This document shows, in pieces, positions 8,606 through 17,284 of a stretch of 64,000 bases of DNA (positions are counted from its first letter, which is position 1; the number at the start of each line of letters is the position of its first letter). The position numbers were made by a program, and so were the translations under genes. The DNA is taken from contig NZ_JAQQFV010000002.1 of assembly GCF_029675105.1 (NCBI RefSeq), positions 186,001 to 250,000 on the forward strand, given 5' to 3'. Below the pieces are notes generated by a model. It ran no database searches, was not told where the DNA came from, and saw only the letters and a list, made by a program, of their open reading frames with translations. Source of the stretch: Nocardia anocheti. Lineage in GTDB: Bacteria > Actinomycetota > Actinomycetes > Mycobacteriales > Mycobacteriaceae.

Positions 8606-10234
8606 CTACGGCAGGTCGACGAAGGCGCGTTCGATGATGGCGCCGGTGTTCGTGCCCACCGGCAGGGTGCCGAAGGCGATGCCCCAGTCGGCGCCGAGGC
8701 GGGTGGCGCAGAAGGCGTCGGCGACGGCGGGGTGGCCGTGGCGGACCAGTTGGGCGCCTTGGAGGACCAGGGCCATGAGTTCCACGACGCGGCGGGCGCG
8801 GTATTCGATGTCGGACAGGTCGGTGAGTTCCTTGTCGACGCGATCGATGGCGTCGTCGAGGCGCGGGTCGGCGCCGCGGGCCAGGCCGACCTCGGCGAAG
8901 TACGCCTCGACCGTCTCCGGCTGACGGCCCATGGCGCGCAACGCGTCCAGCGCGGCGACATTGCCCGAGCCCTCCCAGATCGACATCAGCGGTGCCTCGC
9001 GATACAGCCGCGGCATGCCCGATTCCTCGGCATACCCGTTGCCGCCCAGGCATTCCAGCGCCTCGGCGGCGTGGGCGGGGGCGCGCTTGCACACCCAGTA
9101 CTTGGTGATGGCCAGCGCGATCCGGCGCAGTGCGGCCTCGGCCGAATCGCTCCCGGCGCGGTCGGTGGCACCGGCCAGGCGCATCATCACGGTGGTGGCC
9201 GCGTCGGACTCGATCACCAGATCGGCCAACACATTGCGCATGGCGGGCTGGTCGATCAGGTTCGCGCCGAAGGCTTTCCGGTGTCGGGCGTGGTGCACGG
9301 CGGTGACCGCGCCCAGCCGCATCCCGGTGGCCGAACCGATCACACAGTCCAGGCGAGTCATGTTGACCATCTCGATGATGGTCTTCACGCCCGCGCCCTC
9401 GGCGCCGACCAGCCAGCCGGTGGCGTTCTCGTACTCGATCTCCGAGGACGCGTTGGACTTGTTGCCCAGCTTGTCCTTGAGCCGCTGGATGCGGATCGGG
9501 TTGCGGGTGCCGTCGGGCAGCACGCGCGGCAGCAGGAAACACGACAGACCGCCGGGCGCCTGGGCCAGGGTGAGGAACATGTCCGACATGGGCGCGGAGG
9601 TGAACCACTTGTGCCCGACCACGCGGTACGAGCCGTCCGGCTGCGGGGTGGCGGTGGTGGTGTTGGCCCGCACGTCGGAGCCGCCCTGCTTCTCGGTCAT
9701 CGACATACCCGCGATGAGACCGGCCTTGGTGGACGGCTCACGCAGGCCGAAATCGTAAGCGCGGGAACCGAGCAGCGGTTCGTAGCGCGCGGCGAGTTCG
9801 GGATTGTGGCGCAGCGCGGGGACCACGGCGTAGGTCATCGAGATCGGACACATGTGGCCCGCGTCGGCGATGCCCCAGGTGTAGAACTTGGCCGCGCGGG
9901 CGGTGTGCGCGCCGGGACGCTCGTCGAGCCACGGCGAGCCGTGCAGGCCGTGGCGCACCGCGACGGTCATCAGATCGTGCCAGTGCGGGTGGAATTCGAC
10001 CTCGTCGACGCGATGTCCCCAGCGGTCGTGGGTGTGCAGCACCGGCGGGTACTCGTTGGCGAGCCTGCCCCACTCCTGCGCTTCGACACCGCCCGCGAGC
10101 ACGCCGAGTTCGCGTACCTCGGCCTCGGCCCAGCCCGCGCCCTCGCGGTGCAGGCCCTCGAGCAGCGCGGGGTTGCGCGCGGCGTCGAAGGGGACCAGCG
10201 CCGGTACCTGATTGAACACTTCATGGGTCGACAT
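8606..10234 (-). CDS. aidB: AidB-like acyl-CoA dehydrogenase family flavoprotein
   Basis: This 542-residue protein is close in length to E. coli AidB (541) and shares its marks along the whole chain: HEVFNQVPAL at the N-terminus, the early EGAGW and GRLANEYPP, CPISMTYAVVP, GMSMTEKQGGSDVRANTT, VGHKWFTSAPMSD, GGLSCFLLPRVLPDG, RLKDKLGNKSNASSE, ALECLGGNGYAEESGMPRLY, and REAPLMSIWEGSGN. AidB binds FAD, has isovaleryl-CoA dehydrogenase activity, binds DNA and is linked to alkylation resistance. Whether this copy acts in repair or fatty-acid oxidation is open. The start MSTHEVF has a good AAGGAGAG site at 10241-10248. The gene lies 17 bp behind a TetR gene on the same strand, so the pair is probably co-transcribed and repressed by it. 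Confidence 0.9.
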   Translation of the reverse strand: MSTHEVFNQVPALVPFDAARNPALLEGLHREGAGWAEAEVRELGVLAGGVEAQEWGRLANEYPPVLHTHDRWGHRVDEVEFHPHWHDLMTVAVRHGLHGSPWLDERPGAHTARAAKFYTWGIADAGHMCPISMTYAVVPALRHNPELAARYEPLLGSRAYDFGLREPSTKAGLIAGMSMTEKQGGSDVRANTTTATPQPDGSYRVVGHKWFTSAPMSDMFLTLAQAPGGLSCFLLPRVLPDGTRNPIRIQRLKDKLGNKSNASSEIEYENATGWLVGAEGAGVKTIIEMVNMTRLDCVIGSATGMRLGAVTAVHHARHRKAFGANLIDQPAMRNVLADLVIESDAATTVMMRLAGATDRAGSDSAEAALRRIALAITKYWVCKRAPAHAAEALECLGGNGYAEESGMPRLYREAPLMSIWEGSGNVAALDALRAMGRQPETVEAYFAEVGLARGADPRLDDAIDRVDKELTDLSDIEYRARRVVELMALVLQGAQLVRHGHPAVADAFCATRLGADWGIAFGTLPVGTNTGAIIERAFVDLP

Positions 10235-10251
10235 GGCCGACTCTCCTTCGA

Positions 10252-10881
10252 CTACAACGATTCCGGCCGTGCGCCCAGAGCGCGCACGGCGAAAGCGACC
10301 AATTCGGGGATGACGGTTTCCGCGCGCGGCGCGTCGGCCAGCGGACCGACCAGCACCTCGCCGATCGCGCCGACCAGCGCGGCCGCGCTGAGCTGTGAAT
10401 CCTGCGGTGGCAGTTGACCTTCGGCGACGCCGAGGGCGATGGCGTTCTCGAACGTGGCGGCGAAGGCGCGGCGGAACTCGAGGCGCTGGGCGTCGACGGC
10501 GGGGTCGACCGGCTCGGCCAGCAGCACATAGGCCAGCTTCGGGTTCTTCAGCGCGCGCCCGGCGAAGGTCTCCACCGCCGCGCTCACCCGCTGCAACACC
10601 GCGCCGTCGGCCACCGCGGCGCGCACCGCGTCGACCTCGCGGGCCACCACCGTCTCGAACACCGCGGCGACCAGGTCGGCCTTGTTCTCGAACTGCCTGT
10701 AGACGGTGCCGGTGGCGATGCTCGCCTCGGCGGCCACCGCCGCCATGGACAGCCCGGCGAAGCCGTCCCGCGAGAGCACCCGGGTGGCGGCCTGCACGAT
10801 CAGCGCGCGTTGCGCGTCGAGCCGGGCCTGGACGGCGGGGGTCCTGCGGTACACCACGGAAGAAGTGAACCACTGATTCAC
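10252..10881 (-). CDS. TetR/AcrR family regulator upstream of aidB
   Basis: This protein of about 209 residues has an N-terminal TetR helix-turn-helix (LIVQAATRVLSRDGFAGLSM, then ASIATGTVYRQFENKADLVA). Its ligand domain has a conserved ALKNPKLAYVLLAEPVDP stretch seen in TetRs paired with acyl-CoA genes. No ATG is available. A GTG at 10881 gives the longest product; GTGs at 10857 and 10854 (start VVYRRTPAVQ) are alternatives, and the operator-like palindrome at 10865-10881 favours the shorter forms. It probably represses itself and the AidB-like gene 17 bp downstream, with an acyl-CoA as a likely effector (inference). Confidence 0.83.
   Translation of the reverse strand: MNQWFTSSVVYRRTPAVQARLDAQRALIVQAATRVLSRDGFAGLSMAAVAAEASIATGTVYRQFENKADLVAAVFETVVAREVDAVRAAVADGAVLQRVSAAVETFAGRALKNPKLAYVLLAEPVDPAVDAQRLEFRRAFAATFENAIALGVAEGQLPPQDSQLSAAALVGAIGEVLVGPLADAPRAETVIPELVAFAVRALGARPESL
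10865..10881. promoter_or_regulatory. Palindromic TetR operator candidate (tetR-aidB)
   Basis: GTGAACCACTGATTCAC is a 17-bp palindrome with 7 of 8 pairs matching, and an extra TTCAC half-site follows at 10884-10888. It lies at or just before the regulator's possible start codons, as expected for an autoregulatory TetR site. Confidence 0.6.
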
Positions 10882-10916
10882 CGCTTCACGCAAGGGGTGG
10901 GCGGGAGTCGATGTCG

Positions 10917-10922
10917 TAGGGT
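10917..10922 (+). promoter_or_regulatory. -10 element with 8-codon leader ORF
   Basis: TAGGGT is placed so that transcription should begin at the ATG at 10929. That ATG opens an 8-codon frame, MRPEHPAR, whose TGA (10953-10955) overlaps the ATG of the next gene (10955-10957) as TGATG. The main gene has no Shine-Dalgarno, so a leaderless mini-ORF with translational coupling is plausible. Confidence 0.45.
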
Positions 10923-10954
10923 CGAGCCATGCGTCCCGAGCACCCGGCCCGCTG

Positions 10955-12259
10955 ATGGACCGGCTCACCGTCGTCGACGAGATCTTCCTGCGCACCCACC
11001 GCGGCCTGGGCACCCCCATCGCCCTCCAGGGCCTCTGGCGCGTCCCCGACCGGATGGACCCCACCCTCCTGCACGCGATCCACGACCAGCTACGCCTCGG
11101 CTCCCTCGGCCGCCGTGTCCTCCGCCCCCGTATCCCCGGCGCCCGCCGCGCCTGGCAACCCAACACCCGCGCCCACCCCCTCGACCTCCACGCCATCCCG
11201 GTTCTCACCGAGAACGAGATCCTGTCCTGGGCCGACGCACTCGGCACGGACCTCGACCCCGAATACGGCCCCGGCTGGCGCCTCTCGGCCGCCGCCCTCC
11301 ACGATGGCGGGACCGTCGTCGCCCTCACCTGCTCACACGCGCTCGCCGACGCCCGCGGCCTCATCCACGCTGTCGCCATCGCCCTCGCCCACCTGGACGC
11401 AAGCGCCGACGGGCCAGCGCCGATCGCTCCCGGCCCGAACGCGGCGCGCACACCGGAGCCCTCGGTCGGGACAATGCCTGTCCGATCAGCGAACCCACCG
11501 CGCGACCAGGCCCGCTCCGACTGGGCCGACGCCTGGTCACTGTGGTCGACGGTCCTCACCGGCACCGTCCGCGCCCTGCGCCACGGCGTCCCCACCCGGC
11601 CCGCGACCACCACCACGGACGCCACCGAGGCCCGGTCCGTCCACAGCACCCTGCTCACCTTCGACGCCACCGCGTGGGACACCGCCGCCACCGAGGCCGA
11701 CGGCACGCCGAACAGCCTGTTCCTCTACCTGGTCGCGAACATCCTGTGGGAGAACGGTTTCCCGCATCCGACGATCTCCGCGAGTCTCCCGGTCGACACC
11801 CGTCACGAACCCCGCGTCGACAACGACCTCGCCGTCACCGAGATCGAGATCCACCGCAGCGACACCCCCGCGACGCTGCGCGCCAAAGCCCGCGCGGCCT
11901 ACCAGCGCCGCATGACCAGCCCCGCCGGACTCCCCGAGGAGATCCTCCAGGTGGTCCCCGACCGGTGGGCCCACGCCCTGAGCAGAGGCGCGGGCGAACG
12001 AGACATCCTGTGCTCCAATATCGGAACCCTCCCCGACACCCTGCGCACCGTGGGCCCACACCACTGCGACCGCGTCGCCGCCCGCGCCATCCACCCCGGC
12101 CTCCGCGCCTTCCCCCGCACCCGACTCTCCGGCTACCTCTCCCGCCTCGGCGACACCTACACCCTCGCCCTGGTCGACATCTCCCCCCACCCGGAAACCC
12201 TCCCCGCCGCCATCACCCGCGCCTGCCACACCGCGCACCTCACCCCGGCCCCCTGGTGA
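10955..12259 (+). CDS. Condensation/CAT-superfamily acyltransferase-like protein
   Basis: This 434-residue protein of the CoA-dependent acyltransferase fold (NRPS condensation, PapA, wax synthase and chloramphenicol acetyltransferase superfamily) begins with MDRLTVVDEIFLRTHRG, which recalls the substrate-side start of wax-ester and PapA-type enzymes. The probable active site is CSHALADARGL, a HxxxD variant of HHxxxDG with a single His and Arg-Gly after the Asp. A second-half block SLPVDTRHEPRVDNDLAVTE resembles the family's latch region. It may esterify a hydroxyl or amine with an acyl group; the substrate is unknown. The start has no ribosome binding site but overlaps the stop of an 8-codon leader. 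It is convergent with the TetR gene 6 bp downstream. Confidence 0.75.
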   Translation: MDRLTVVDEIFLRTHRGLGTPIALQGLWRVPDRMDPTLLHAIHDQLRLGSLGRRVLRPRIPGARRAWQPNTRAHPLDLHAIPVLTENEILSWADALGTDLDPEYGPGWRLSAAALHDGGTVVALTCSHALADARGLIHAVAIALAHLDASADGPAPIAPGPNAARTPEPSVGTMPVRSANPPRDQARSDWADAWSLWSTVLTGTVRALRHGVPTRPATTTTDATEARSVHSTLLTFDATAWDTAATEADGTPNSLFLYLVANILWENGFPHPTISASLPVDTRHEPRVDNDLAVTEIEIHRSDTPATLRAKARAAYQRRMTSPAGLPEEILQVVPDRWAHALSRGAGERDILCSNIGTLPDTLRTVGPHHCDRVAARAIHPGLRAFPRTRLSGYLSRLGDTYTLALVDISPHPETLPAAITRACHTAHLTPAPW

Positions 12260-12265
12260 TCGACG

Positions 12266-12946
12266 TCAGCCCGCTGTCATTCCGGTGAGCAGGACGCGCA
12301 AGCCCCAGACGAACTGGTCGACGGTGTTCCAGGCGGCGATCTCGTCGAGGTGGGCGGCGGTGCGGGGCCAGCGGTGCGCGTCGAGGCCGTCCAGGGTCGC
12401 CCGGCGCTGGGCGATGCGTTCGGATTCCGGTGCGAGCGGGGGCTTTCCGTCGGTGGTGGCGACCTCGAGGGCGACCGCGCCGAGCACCTGCACGATCACC
12501 GCGTACACGCCGTGCGCCCGCGTCGCCAGGGGCAGACCGCCCCGGGCCAGGCAGCCGAACAGGGCCTCGCCGACATCGAGGGCCGCGGGGCCGTCCATCG
12601 GGCCCGACATCATGAGCGAGGCCACCGCGGGGTGGTCGAGCAGCTGGTCGCGCAGGCCGAGGGCGAACTGGATCACCGCGGCGGTCCATTCCACACCCGC
12701 GTCGGCGAGCGGACCCAGCGGCACCGCCGCGAGCACCCGGTCGATCACCGCGCGCTCGAGCGCGTCACGGCTGGCGACATAGGTGTAGACCGCGTTCGGG
12801 TTGACGCCCAGCCGCGCGGCCACCGCCCGGATCGACAGCGCCCGGGGGCCGCCCTCGTCGAGCAGTGCCAGCGCGGTGTCGACGACCTGTTCCTCGGTGA
12901 AGGAGCGTCGCGTCGGCCGCGGCGCACCGGGCCTCGCCTCCGTCAT
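12266..12946 (-). CDS. TetR/AcrR family transcriptional regulator
   Basis: This 226-residue regulator has the helix-turn-helix at residues about 15-60 (VVDTALALLDEGGPRALSIR, LGVNPNAVYTYVASRDALER). The C-terminal part (GLRDQLLDHPAVASLMMSGP, then WGLRVLLTGM at the end) resembles the TetR_C regulatory domain of tetracycline-repressor-like proteins. The start MTEARPG has no Shine-Dalgarno; the preceding bases suggest a leaderless message but the -10 is unclear. Neighbours are a convergent CAT-like gene and, upstream, a membrane esterase in the same direction, so its target may be itself or either neighbour. Confidence 0.85.
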   Translation of the reverse strand: MTEARPGAPRPTRRSFTEEQVVDTALALLDEGGPRALSIRAVAARLGVNPNAVYTYVASRDALERAVIDRVLAAVPLGPLADAGVEWTAAVIQFALGLRDQLLDHPAVASLMMSGPMDGPAALDVGEALFGCLARGGLPLATRAHGVYAVIVQVLGAVALEVATTDGKPPLAPESERIAQRRATLDGLDAHRWPRTAAHLDEIAAWNTVDQFVWGLRVLLTGMTAG

Positions 12947-13016
12947 GGGTCGGACTGTACTGATCCGCGACCGCGACCCGCCGGACCCGCCTTCGCCGAC
13001 CCGCGTGTCGTCGGCG

Positions 13017-14315
13017 TCAGGGGGTGATGCCGAGGCGGGTCGCCAGCCAGGGCAGCTGGTCACGCAACCCCCGCGCCCAGACCCCGAAACTGTGCCCGCC
13101 CGGCACGAGTTCGAGGTGCACGTCCATCCCGGCCGCCTTCGCCGCCTCGTACATGCGCTCGACCTGCGGACGGTAGATGTCGTCGTCGGCCCCGACCACG
13201 AACGCCCCGGCCGAATCCGGATAGGTGCGCGTGCGCAGCAGATCGAGCGGGTTGACCCGCGCGAACGCCTCGGCGTCCCCACCGAAGGCCACCTCGACCG
13301 TGCGCTGCCGGGTGCCGAGGGTCGGCTCGTCCTGACCGGAGAAGTCGAGGAAGGTCGGATACACCTGCGCGAAATTGGTGGCCAGCTGCAAGGCGCAGGT
13401 GCCGCCGTAGGACAGCCCGCCGACCGCCCAGGCGCGGGGATCGGGGTCGACCTGGAGGGTTTCGCGCGTCCAGGCGGGCACGTCGACGGCCAGATACGTG
13501 GCGGCGTTGCCGAGCCGGGAGTCCAGACACAGCGGATCGGCGAGCTGACCGCCGGTACCGTCGGCGACGACCACCACCGGCGCGAGCCCACCGTGCGCGC
13601 GGGCGAACGCGTCCATGGTCCGCACCAACTGCCCGCCGACGATCCAGTCCTCGGGGGCGCCCGGTTCACCGGCGAGCAGCACCAGCACCGGCAGCAGCGG
13701 TCGTGGGTCGGCGAAATAGGCTGGTGGAAGGTATATCTCGGCGTCGCGGGCACCGAAGCCGGAGGCGGTCGGGGGAATGGTCGCGGTGAGTACCCGGCCG
13801 CTGTCGGGCAGCCCGCCGGGCGCCGACCAGACCGAGGTCAGCGGGCGGCCGCCGATCGTCCGCGCGGCCCGGGTGAGCTCGCTCGCGTCGATCCGCGTCA
13901 CCTCGTCGTCCCCGAACACCGAGCCCACCGTCGGATACGACTCGTATTCCAGATTCACCCGCACGCCCACCGCCACCAGCACCAGCGCGGCGGCGAGCAC
14001 GGTCACCAGCGCCGTGGTGAGCGTGCGGCGCACCAGAATCCGGGGGACGACGAACAGCACCGCCGCGATCGCGATCCCGATCAGCACGTACACCGACACC
14101 GCGATCGAGTCGGGGAACGGCCGCCACAACTCCTCGACGATCAGATACAGCGCGGCCGTGAGCACCGCCGCGGCGAGCAGCACGATCGGCACCACGGCGG
14201 TGACATAGCGCCGCGACCGGGGGAACAGCAGCCACGCCCCGGCAACCACGCCGAGAACGGTCAACGTCACCGGAAACCACCCGGCGAGCAACGACAGATC
14301 GGTGAATTTCGCCAT
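13017..14315 (-). CDS. Membrane-anchored alpha/beta-hydrolase (esterase D/antigen 85-like)
   Basis: This 432-residue protein starts with four hydrophobic segments (about 10-30, 38-60, 72-92, 98-120), so the catalytic half faces outward or into the envelope. The hydrolase part carries AEIYLPPAYF, VVVVADGTGGQ, the nucleophile elbow GLSYGGTCAL (Ser), and a late VPGGHSFGVW (His). The acid is probably the Asp in FVVGADDDIY. This layout is common in mycolate actinomycetes as putative esterase family membrane proteins; lipid or mycolate ester substrates are likely but unproven. The start has a strong GTGGAGGT ribosome site 6-7 nt before the ATG. It is divergent from an MprF-like gene, sharing a promoter region of about 100 bp. 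Confidence 0.85.
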   Translation of the reverse strand: MAKFTDLSLLAGWFPVTLTVLGVVAGAWLLFPRSRRYVTAVVPIVLLAAAVLTAALYLIVEELWRPFPDSIAVSVYVLIGIAIAAVLFVVPRILVRRTLTTALVTVLAAALVLVAVGVRVNLEYESYPTVGSVFGDDEVTRIDASELTRAARTIGGRPLTSVWSAPGGLPDSGRVLTATIPPTASGFGARDAEIYLPPAYFADPRPLLPVLVLLAGEPGAPEDWIVGGQLVRTMDAFARAHGGLAPVVVVADGTGGQLADPLCLDSRLGNAATYLAVDVPAWTRETLQVDPDPRAWAVGGLSYGGTCALQLATNFAQVYPTFLDFSGQDEPTLGTRQRTVEVAFGGDAEAFARVNPLDLLRTRTYPDSAGAFVVGADDDIYRPQVERMYEAAKAAGMDVHLELVPGGHSFGVWARGLRDQLPWLATRLGITP

Positions 14316-14413
14316 CGCTGACCTCCACTGATGCCCGATCGCTCTCGATGGACGTACCGTACACAGACGACTTCACCGCGCCCGTGCGGCGCACTCGCAG
14401 CAAAGGTGGATCG

Positions 14414-16498
14414 ATGCACGAGAACGCAGCCGCGGCAGGTCGCCCGCTCGCCACCGTCACGGCGGTGCTGCGCCGAGTGCCGTTCACCACCGGCTTCCTC
14501 GCGCTGGTCGCGGTGCTCGGTCTCGTCAGCGGCGGACTCTGGCGGCGGCTCGACGCGCGCTCCTGGTTCCCCGACATCGCCTACGGCTGGCTCGCGCTGG
14601 AAGAAGGCAAGTGGTGGACGCCGCTGTCGGGCTGGTTCTTCGGCCTCACCCCACTGCAATACCTGATGATGGCGATCTTCTTCGCGGTGGCGGTCGGCTG
14701 GACCGAATCGCGGCTGGGCACCGCGCGCACCGCCCTGGTCTGCCTGAGCGGTCAGCTCATCGGCGTGCTCGGCGCCTCGGTGACGGTCGGGCTGCTCGCC
14801 CATACCCATCTCGCCTGGGCCGACCGGCTCGCCGAGGTGCGCGATGTCGGTTTCACCACCGCGGCGATCTCGGCGCTGGCGGCGGTCTCGGCGAGCCTGC
14901 GTTCCCCGTGGCGGCTGCGCCTGCGGGCCGGGCTGGTGGCCTATGTGGCGATCACCTTCCTGTTCGAGTCGACCTTCGCCGACCTGATGCACCTGCTCGC
15001 GATGCTGGCCTGGCTGCCGCTGGGCGAGAAGTTCTTCAGCGGCAGCGAACACGGCTTCTGGCCGCGCACCCGGCGCGAGGTGCGCATGCTGGCCTTCGCC
15101 GGGTTGATGGTGATCGCGGCGGTCTCGGTGACGGTGTACTTCTTCCCCAGCGAGACCCTGCTCGGCCCCACCGACGACGAACGCGGCTCGGGGTGGAGCA
15201 CGCTGCTCACGGTCGCGGTGATCGCGATCGTGGCCGATCAGCTCCGCAAGGGCCACCGCTGGGCCTGGTGGGTCACCGTCGGCTACGGCACCCTGCACGT
15301 GGTGCTCACGCTGATCCTGCTCGGCGTGGCCATGGGCACCGACTACGCCACCACCGGCGCGGTCACCGTCGGCACCGCCATCCTCTGGGCCGGGGAACTG
15401 ATCCTGCTCTACGGCGGCCGCGGCGCGTTCCGGGTGCCCGCCCGGCGCAAGATCACCGAGGGCGCGTTCTCCGGCACCGACCCCGGCACCGCGGTGCGCG
15501 CCCTGCTCACCCGCTACGGCGGGAGCACCATGTCCTGGATGACGACCTGGCCGGAGAACAAATACTGGTTCGCCGACGACGGCGAACGCTGCGTCGCCTA
15601 CCAGCGCCACGCGGGCACCGTCATCGCGCTCACCGACCCGATCGGCCCACCGGACCTGCTGCCCGACACCCTCGCCCGCTTCGCCGACCGCTGCGAGGCC
15701 GACGGCCTGGTGCCGTGCCTGTTCTCGACCACCGCCACCGTGGCCGAGTCGGCGGGCGAACTCGGCTGGCGCAGCACCCAGATCGCCGAGGACACCCTCG
15801 TCGACCTGCCGGAGCTCGAGTTCAAAGGCAAAGCGTGGCAGGACATCCGCTCGGCGATCAACAAGGCGACCAAGGAGGGCATCACCTTCCGCATGGTCCA
15901 TCTCGACGAGGAACCCTTCGCCGTGCTCGCCCAGGTGCGGGCCATCTCGGAGGAATGGGTCGGCGAAAAGGGCCTGCCGGAAATGGGTTTCACGCTCGGC
16001 GGGGTGGAGGAGGCGCTCGATCCCGCCGTCCGGGTCGGCCTGGCGATCGACGCCGAGGGCAGCGTGCACGGCGTGACCTCGTGGCTGCCGGTCCACGCGG
16101 CGGGCGGGGAGATCCGTGGCTGGACCCTGGATGTGATGCGCAGGCGGCCCGACGGCTTCCGCCCGGTCATCGAGTTCCTGATCGCCTCGGCGGCGCAGAC
16201 CTTCAAAGAGGAAGGCGCCGAGATCATCTCGCTCTCCGGCGCGCCGCTGGCCCGCAGCGCCGCGACCGGCGACGCCGAACCCATCGACCGCCTGCTCGAA
16301 GGACTCGGCGCCGCCATGGAGCCGTACTACGGCTTCCGGTCGCTGCACACGTTCAAGGCCAAGTTCCAGCCGCGCCACGAACCGGTCTACCTGTGCTATC
16401 GCGACGAGGCCGACCTGCCGCGCATCGGCATCGCGCTCACCCGGGCCTACCTGCCCGAGGTGTCGGCCAAGGACCTGATGGCGCTCGGCGCGCGCTGA
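14414..16498 (+). CDS. MprF-like membrane protein: TM domain plus DUF2156 aminoacyl-lipid transferase
   Basis: This 694-residue two-part protein has an N-terminal half (to about 350) with many TM helices, for example FTTGFLALVAVLGLVSGGLW and LQYLMMAIFFAVAVGWTESR, resembling the rhomboid-like module of actinobacterial lysyl-PG synthases. The C-terminal half is a DUF2156 GNAT-fold transferase: WPENKYWFADDGERCVAYQR, GTVIALTDPIGPPD, WQDIRSAINKATKEG, GFTLGGVEEALDP, SLSGAPLARS and YYGFRSLHTFKAKFQPRHEP. Proteins of this type move an aminoacyl group from tRNA to phosphatidylglycerol, lowering envelope charge and raising cationic-peptide resistance. The amino acid is unknown here. I chose the ATG at 14414 because AAAGGTGG lies just before it; an upstream in-frame ATG at 14348 lacks a ribosome site. 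Confidence 0.87.
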   Translation: MHENAAAAGRPLATVTAVLRRVPFTTGFLALVAVLGLVSGGLWRRLDARSWFPDIAYGWLALEEGKWWTPLSGWFFGLTPLQYLMMAIFFAVAVGWTESRLGTARTALVCLSGQLIGVLGASVTVGLLAHTHLAWADRLAEVRDVGFTTAAISALAAVSASLRSPWRLRLRAGLVAYVAITFLFESTFADLMHLLAMLAWLPLGEKFFSGSEHGFWPRTRREVRMLAFAGLMVIAAVSVTVYFFPSETLLGPTDDERGSGWSTLLTVAVIAIVADQLRKGHRWAWWVTVGYGTLHVVLTLILLGVAMGTDYATTGAVTVGTAILWAGELILLYGGRGAFRVPARRKITEGAFSGTDPGTAVRALLTRYGGSTMSWMTTWPENKYWFADDGERCVAYQRHAGTVIALTDPIGPPDLLPDTLARFADRCEADGLVPCLFSTTATVAESAGELGWRSTQIAEDTLVDLPELEFKGKAWQDIRSAINKATKEGITFRMVHLDEEPFAVLAQVRAISEEWVGEKGLPEMGFTLGGVEEALDPAVRVGLAIDAEGSVHGVTSWLPVHAAGGEIRGWTLDVMRRRPDGFRPVIEFLIASAAQTFKEEGAEIISLSGAPLARSAATGDAEPIDRLLEGLGAAMEPYYGFRSLHTFKAKFQPRHEPVYLCYRDEADLPRIGIALTRAYLPEVSAKDLMALGAR

Positions 16499-16500
16499 GT

Positions 16501-17205
16501 TCAGCCGATCGGCAGCGCGGCCACGTTCGCACCGAACCCGGCGCGCACCGCGACATCGACGGGCACCGCGACGCCCGGTTCCAGATTCCCCGCGGGCTCG
16601 GCCGCACCCCAGACCTGGTGCAGTGGAACGACTCCCGCCCACACGCCGCCGGTGTCGATATCGTCCGCGTCGTCGTTGGGTCCGCCGGAGCGCGTCTTCA
16701 CCGACGCCTCGGTGAGGTCGAGCGCGAGCACCATCGTGGCCGCCATCTCCTTGCGGTTCGGCGGGCGCACCCGGTCCCACGAGCCCGGCGCCGCGTGCTC
16801 CACGATCGCCCGTAGCGCGCGGACCCGCTCGTCCTCGTCGGTGACCAACTCCGCCCGCCCCCGGATCACCGCCGACCGGTAGTTCATCGAGAAGTGCATG
16901 GCCGAGCGCGCGTACACCACCCCGTCGACGTGGGTCACCGCCACCGAGATCTCGCTCCCGACCGCGGCCCTGAGGTTGCCCGCGCCGGTGGACCCGTGCA
17001 GGTACAGCGTGTCGCCCACGCGACCGTAGGCGGTCGGCAGCACCACCGGTGAGCCGCCGAGCAGCACGCCGAGGTGGCAGACCAGTCCGGTGTCGAGCAC
17101 CGCGTCCAGGGCGGACCGGTCCGCGACGCCGCGTTCCTTGGCGCGGGTCAGGGTGCTGCGCGGGGTCGGCGAGAGGGCGGGGCGGAGATCGTCGTGCGTG
17201 GTCAT
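16501..17205 (-). CDS. Pyridoxamine 5'-phosphate oxidase-fold flavin-binding protein
   Basis: This 234-residue member of the split-barrel PPOX/Nim family (FMN binding) shows LDTGLVCHLGVLLGGSPVVL, YGRVGDTLYLHGSTGAGNLR, ARSAMHFSMNYRSAVIRGRA and ELVTDEDERVRAL. It lacks the signatures of true PdxH, so an FMN-dependent reductase or pyridoxal-binding role is more likely than classical PNPO. It stops 3 bp past the convergent MprF-like gene. On its 5' side it is divergent from a MocR/PdxR-type regulator 79 bp away, a pairing known from vitamin B6-related loci, so control by that regulator is likely. Start MTTHDDL is chosen on alignment grounds; the ribosome site is weak. Confidence 0.87.
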   Translation of the reverse strand: MTTHDDLRPALSPTPRSTLTRAKERGVADRSALDAVLDTGLVCHLGVLLGGSPVVLPTAYGRVGDTLYLHGSTGAGNLRAAVGSEISVAVTHVDGVVYARSAMHFSMNYRSAVIRGRAELVTDEDERVRALRAIVEHAAPGSWDRVRPPNRKEMAATMVLALDLTEASVKTRSGGPNDDADDIDTGGVWAGVVPLHQVWGAAEPAGNLEPGVAVPVDVAVRAGFGANVAALPIG

Positions 17206-17243
17206 AGGATGAGCTTCGCCGACGAAGTGGACCGCGAATAGAT

Positions 17244-17274
17244 CCAATTCACAGGAATTCCAACAGGCCAATTC
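17244..17274. promoter_or_regulatory. Putative MocR operator: CCAATTC direct repeats flanking a palindrome
   Basis: Two CCAATTC direct repeats at 17244-17250 and 17268-17274 are spaced 24 bp start to start. The palindrome GGAATTCC lies between them at 17254-17261. The array fills the short region between the divergent PPOX and MocR genes. Direct repeats are a common operator form for MocR/PdxR regulators. Confidence 0.55.
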
Positions 17275-17284
17275 GAGGTGAACC

